DNA of 64,000 nucleotides from Bimastos eiseni. Lineage: Eukaryota > Annelida > Clitellata > Crassiclitellata > Lumbricidae. The stretch spans positions 34,877,526 to 34,941,525 of the forward strand of contig OY365806.1 in the NCBI GenBank assembly GCA_959347315.1, written 5' to 3'. Each line of letters begins with the position of its first letter. Position 1 is the first letter of the stretch. The translations under genes and the position numbers were made by a program. This document shows, one piece after another, positions 63,898-64,000 of this stretch. Below the pieces are notes generated by a model. That model saw nothing but the letters and a program-made list of their open reading frames with translations. It was not told the DNA's origin and did no database searches.

Positions 63898-64000
63898 CTG
63901 TAAATGGATACAACGCAATTGCTTTAATAATGTAAGTAGTGCTCTGAAAATATGTTCAAATTAAAGCTCAAAAGTAATTTGTTTGCCAAGGCTCATCCCA

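Noticed and set aside
1..64000. CRISPR array, operons, prokaryotic defence or phage genes
   Set aside because: The tandem arrays lack spacers and the genes are intron-containing animal genes; nothing prokaryotic is present.

Overview
The window is an AT-rich stretch of an animal nuclear genome. Every confident gene except two is split by GT-AG introns of about 0.6-3 kb, and the spaces between exons are packed with decayed transposons. The encoded proteins (FAM50/XAP5, SmD2, vezatin, Angel, CREBZF/Zhangfei) are a metazoan set. The repeat content (tRNA-derived SINEs, hAT miniature elements, CR1/L2-like LINE tails) and divergence from vertebrate orthologues suggest an aquatic invertebrate. I cannot fix the phylum by reading alone.

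Layout from left to right. 1-6048 has no supported gene; it holds TA microsatellites, a 10 x 15 bp minisatellite, GA- and CT-rich tracts, a truncated hAT element and a CCCTAAC-like dispersed repeat. 6094-11381 (+) is FAM50, five exons, 373 aa. 12506-16034 (+) is SNRPD2, three exons, 117 aa, with a first coding exon of only 5 nt. 17993-31497 (-) is vezatin, twelve exons in one continuous frame, 740 aa, including a 28-nt microexon. 31498-36538 is a divergent intergenic region with hAT elements and a duplicated ~210 bp block. 36539/36689-40739 (+) is an Angel-family EEP nuclease. 40740-47000 is a graveyard of LINE reverse-transcriptase fragments, a 5 x 95 bp minisatellite and a 204 bp foldback. 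47096-49060 (-) is an unrecognised 654-aa C2H2-type protein in one coding exon. 51805-52902 (+) is intronless CREBZF. 57000-59060 holds two more LINE fragments. 59477-63897 (-) is the 3' part of an unrecognised serine-rich protein gene that continues past the right edge.

The genes serve unrelated housekeeping roles (splicing factors, junction/peroxisome-type membrane protein, RNA-processing nuclease, bZIP co-regulator) and there is no operon-like logic. Pairs are tandem (FAM50, SNRPD2), convergent (SNRPD2/vezatin, Angel/C2H2 gene, CREBZF/right-hand gene) or divergent (vezatin/Angel, C2H2 gene/CREBZF).

The most notable features are the two orphan proteins, at least five short non-autonomous hAT elements whose ends and 8-bp target duplications can be read directly, several perfect hairpins upstream of genes, and tiny exons. 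I saw no convincing evidence of a new multi-gene system. Exon limits were inferred from splice dinucleotides, phase and family alignment recalled from knowledge, not from transcripts.
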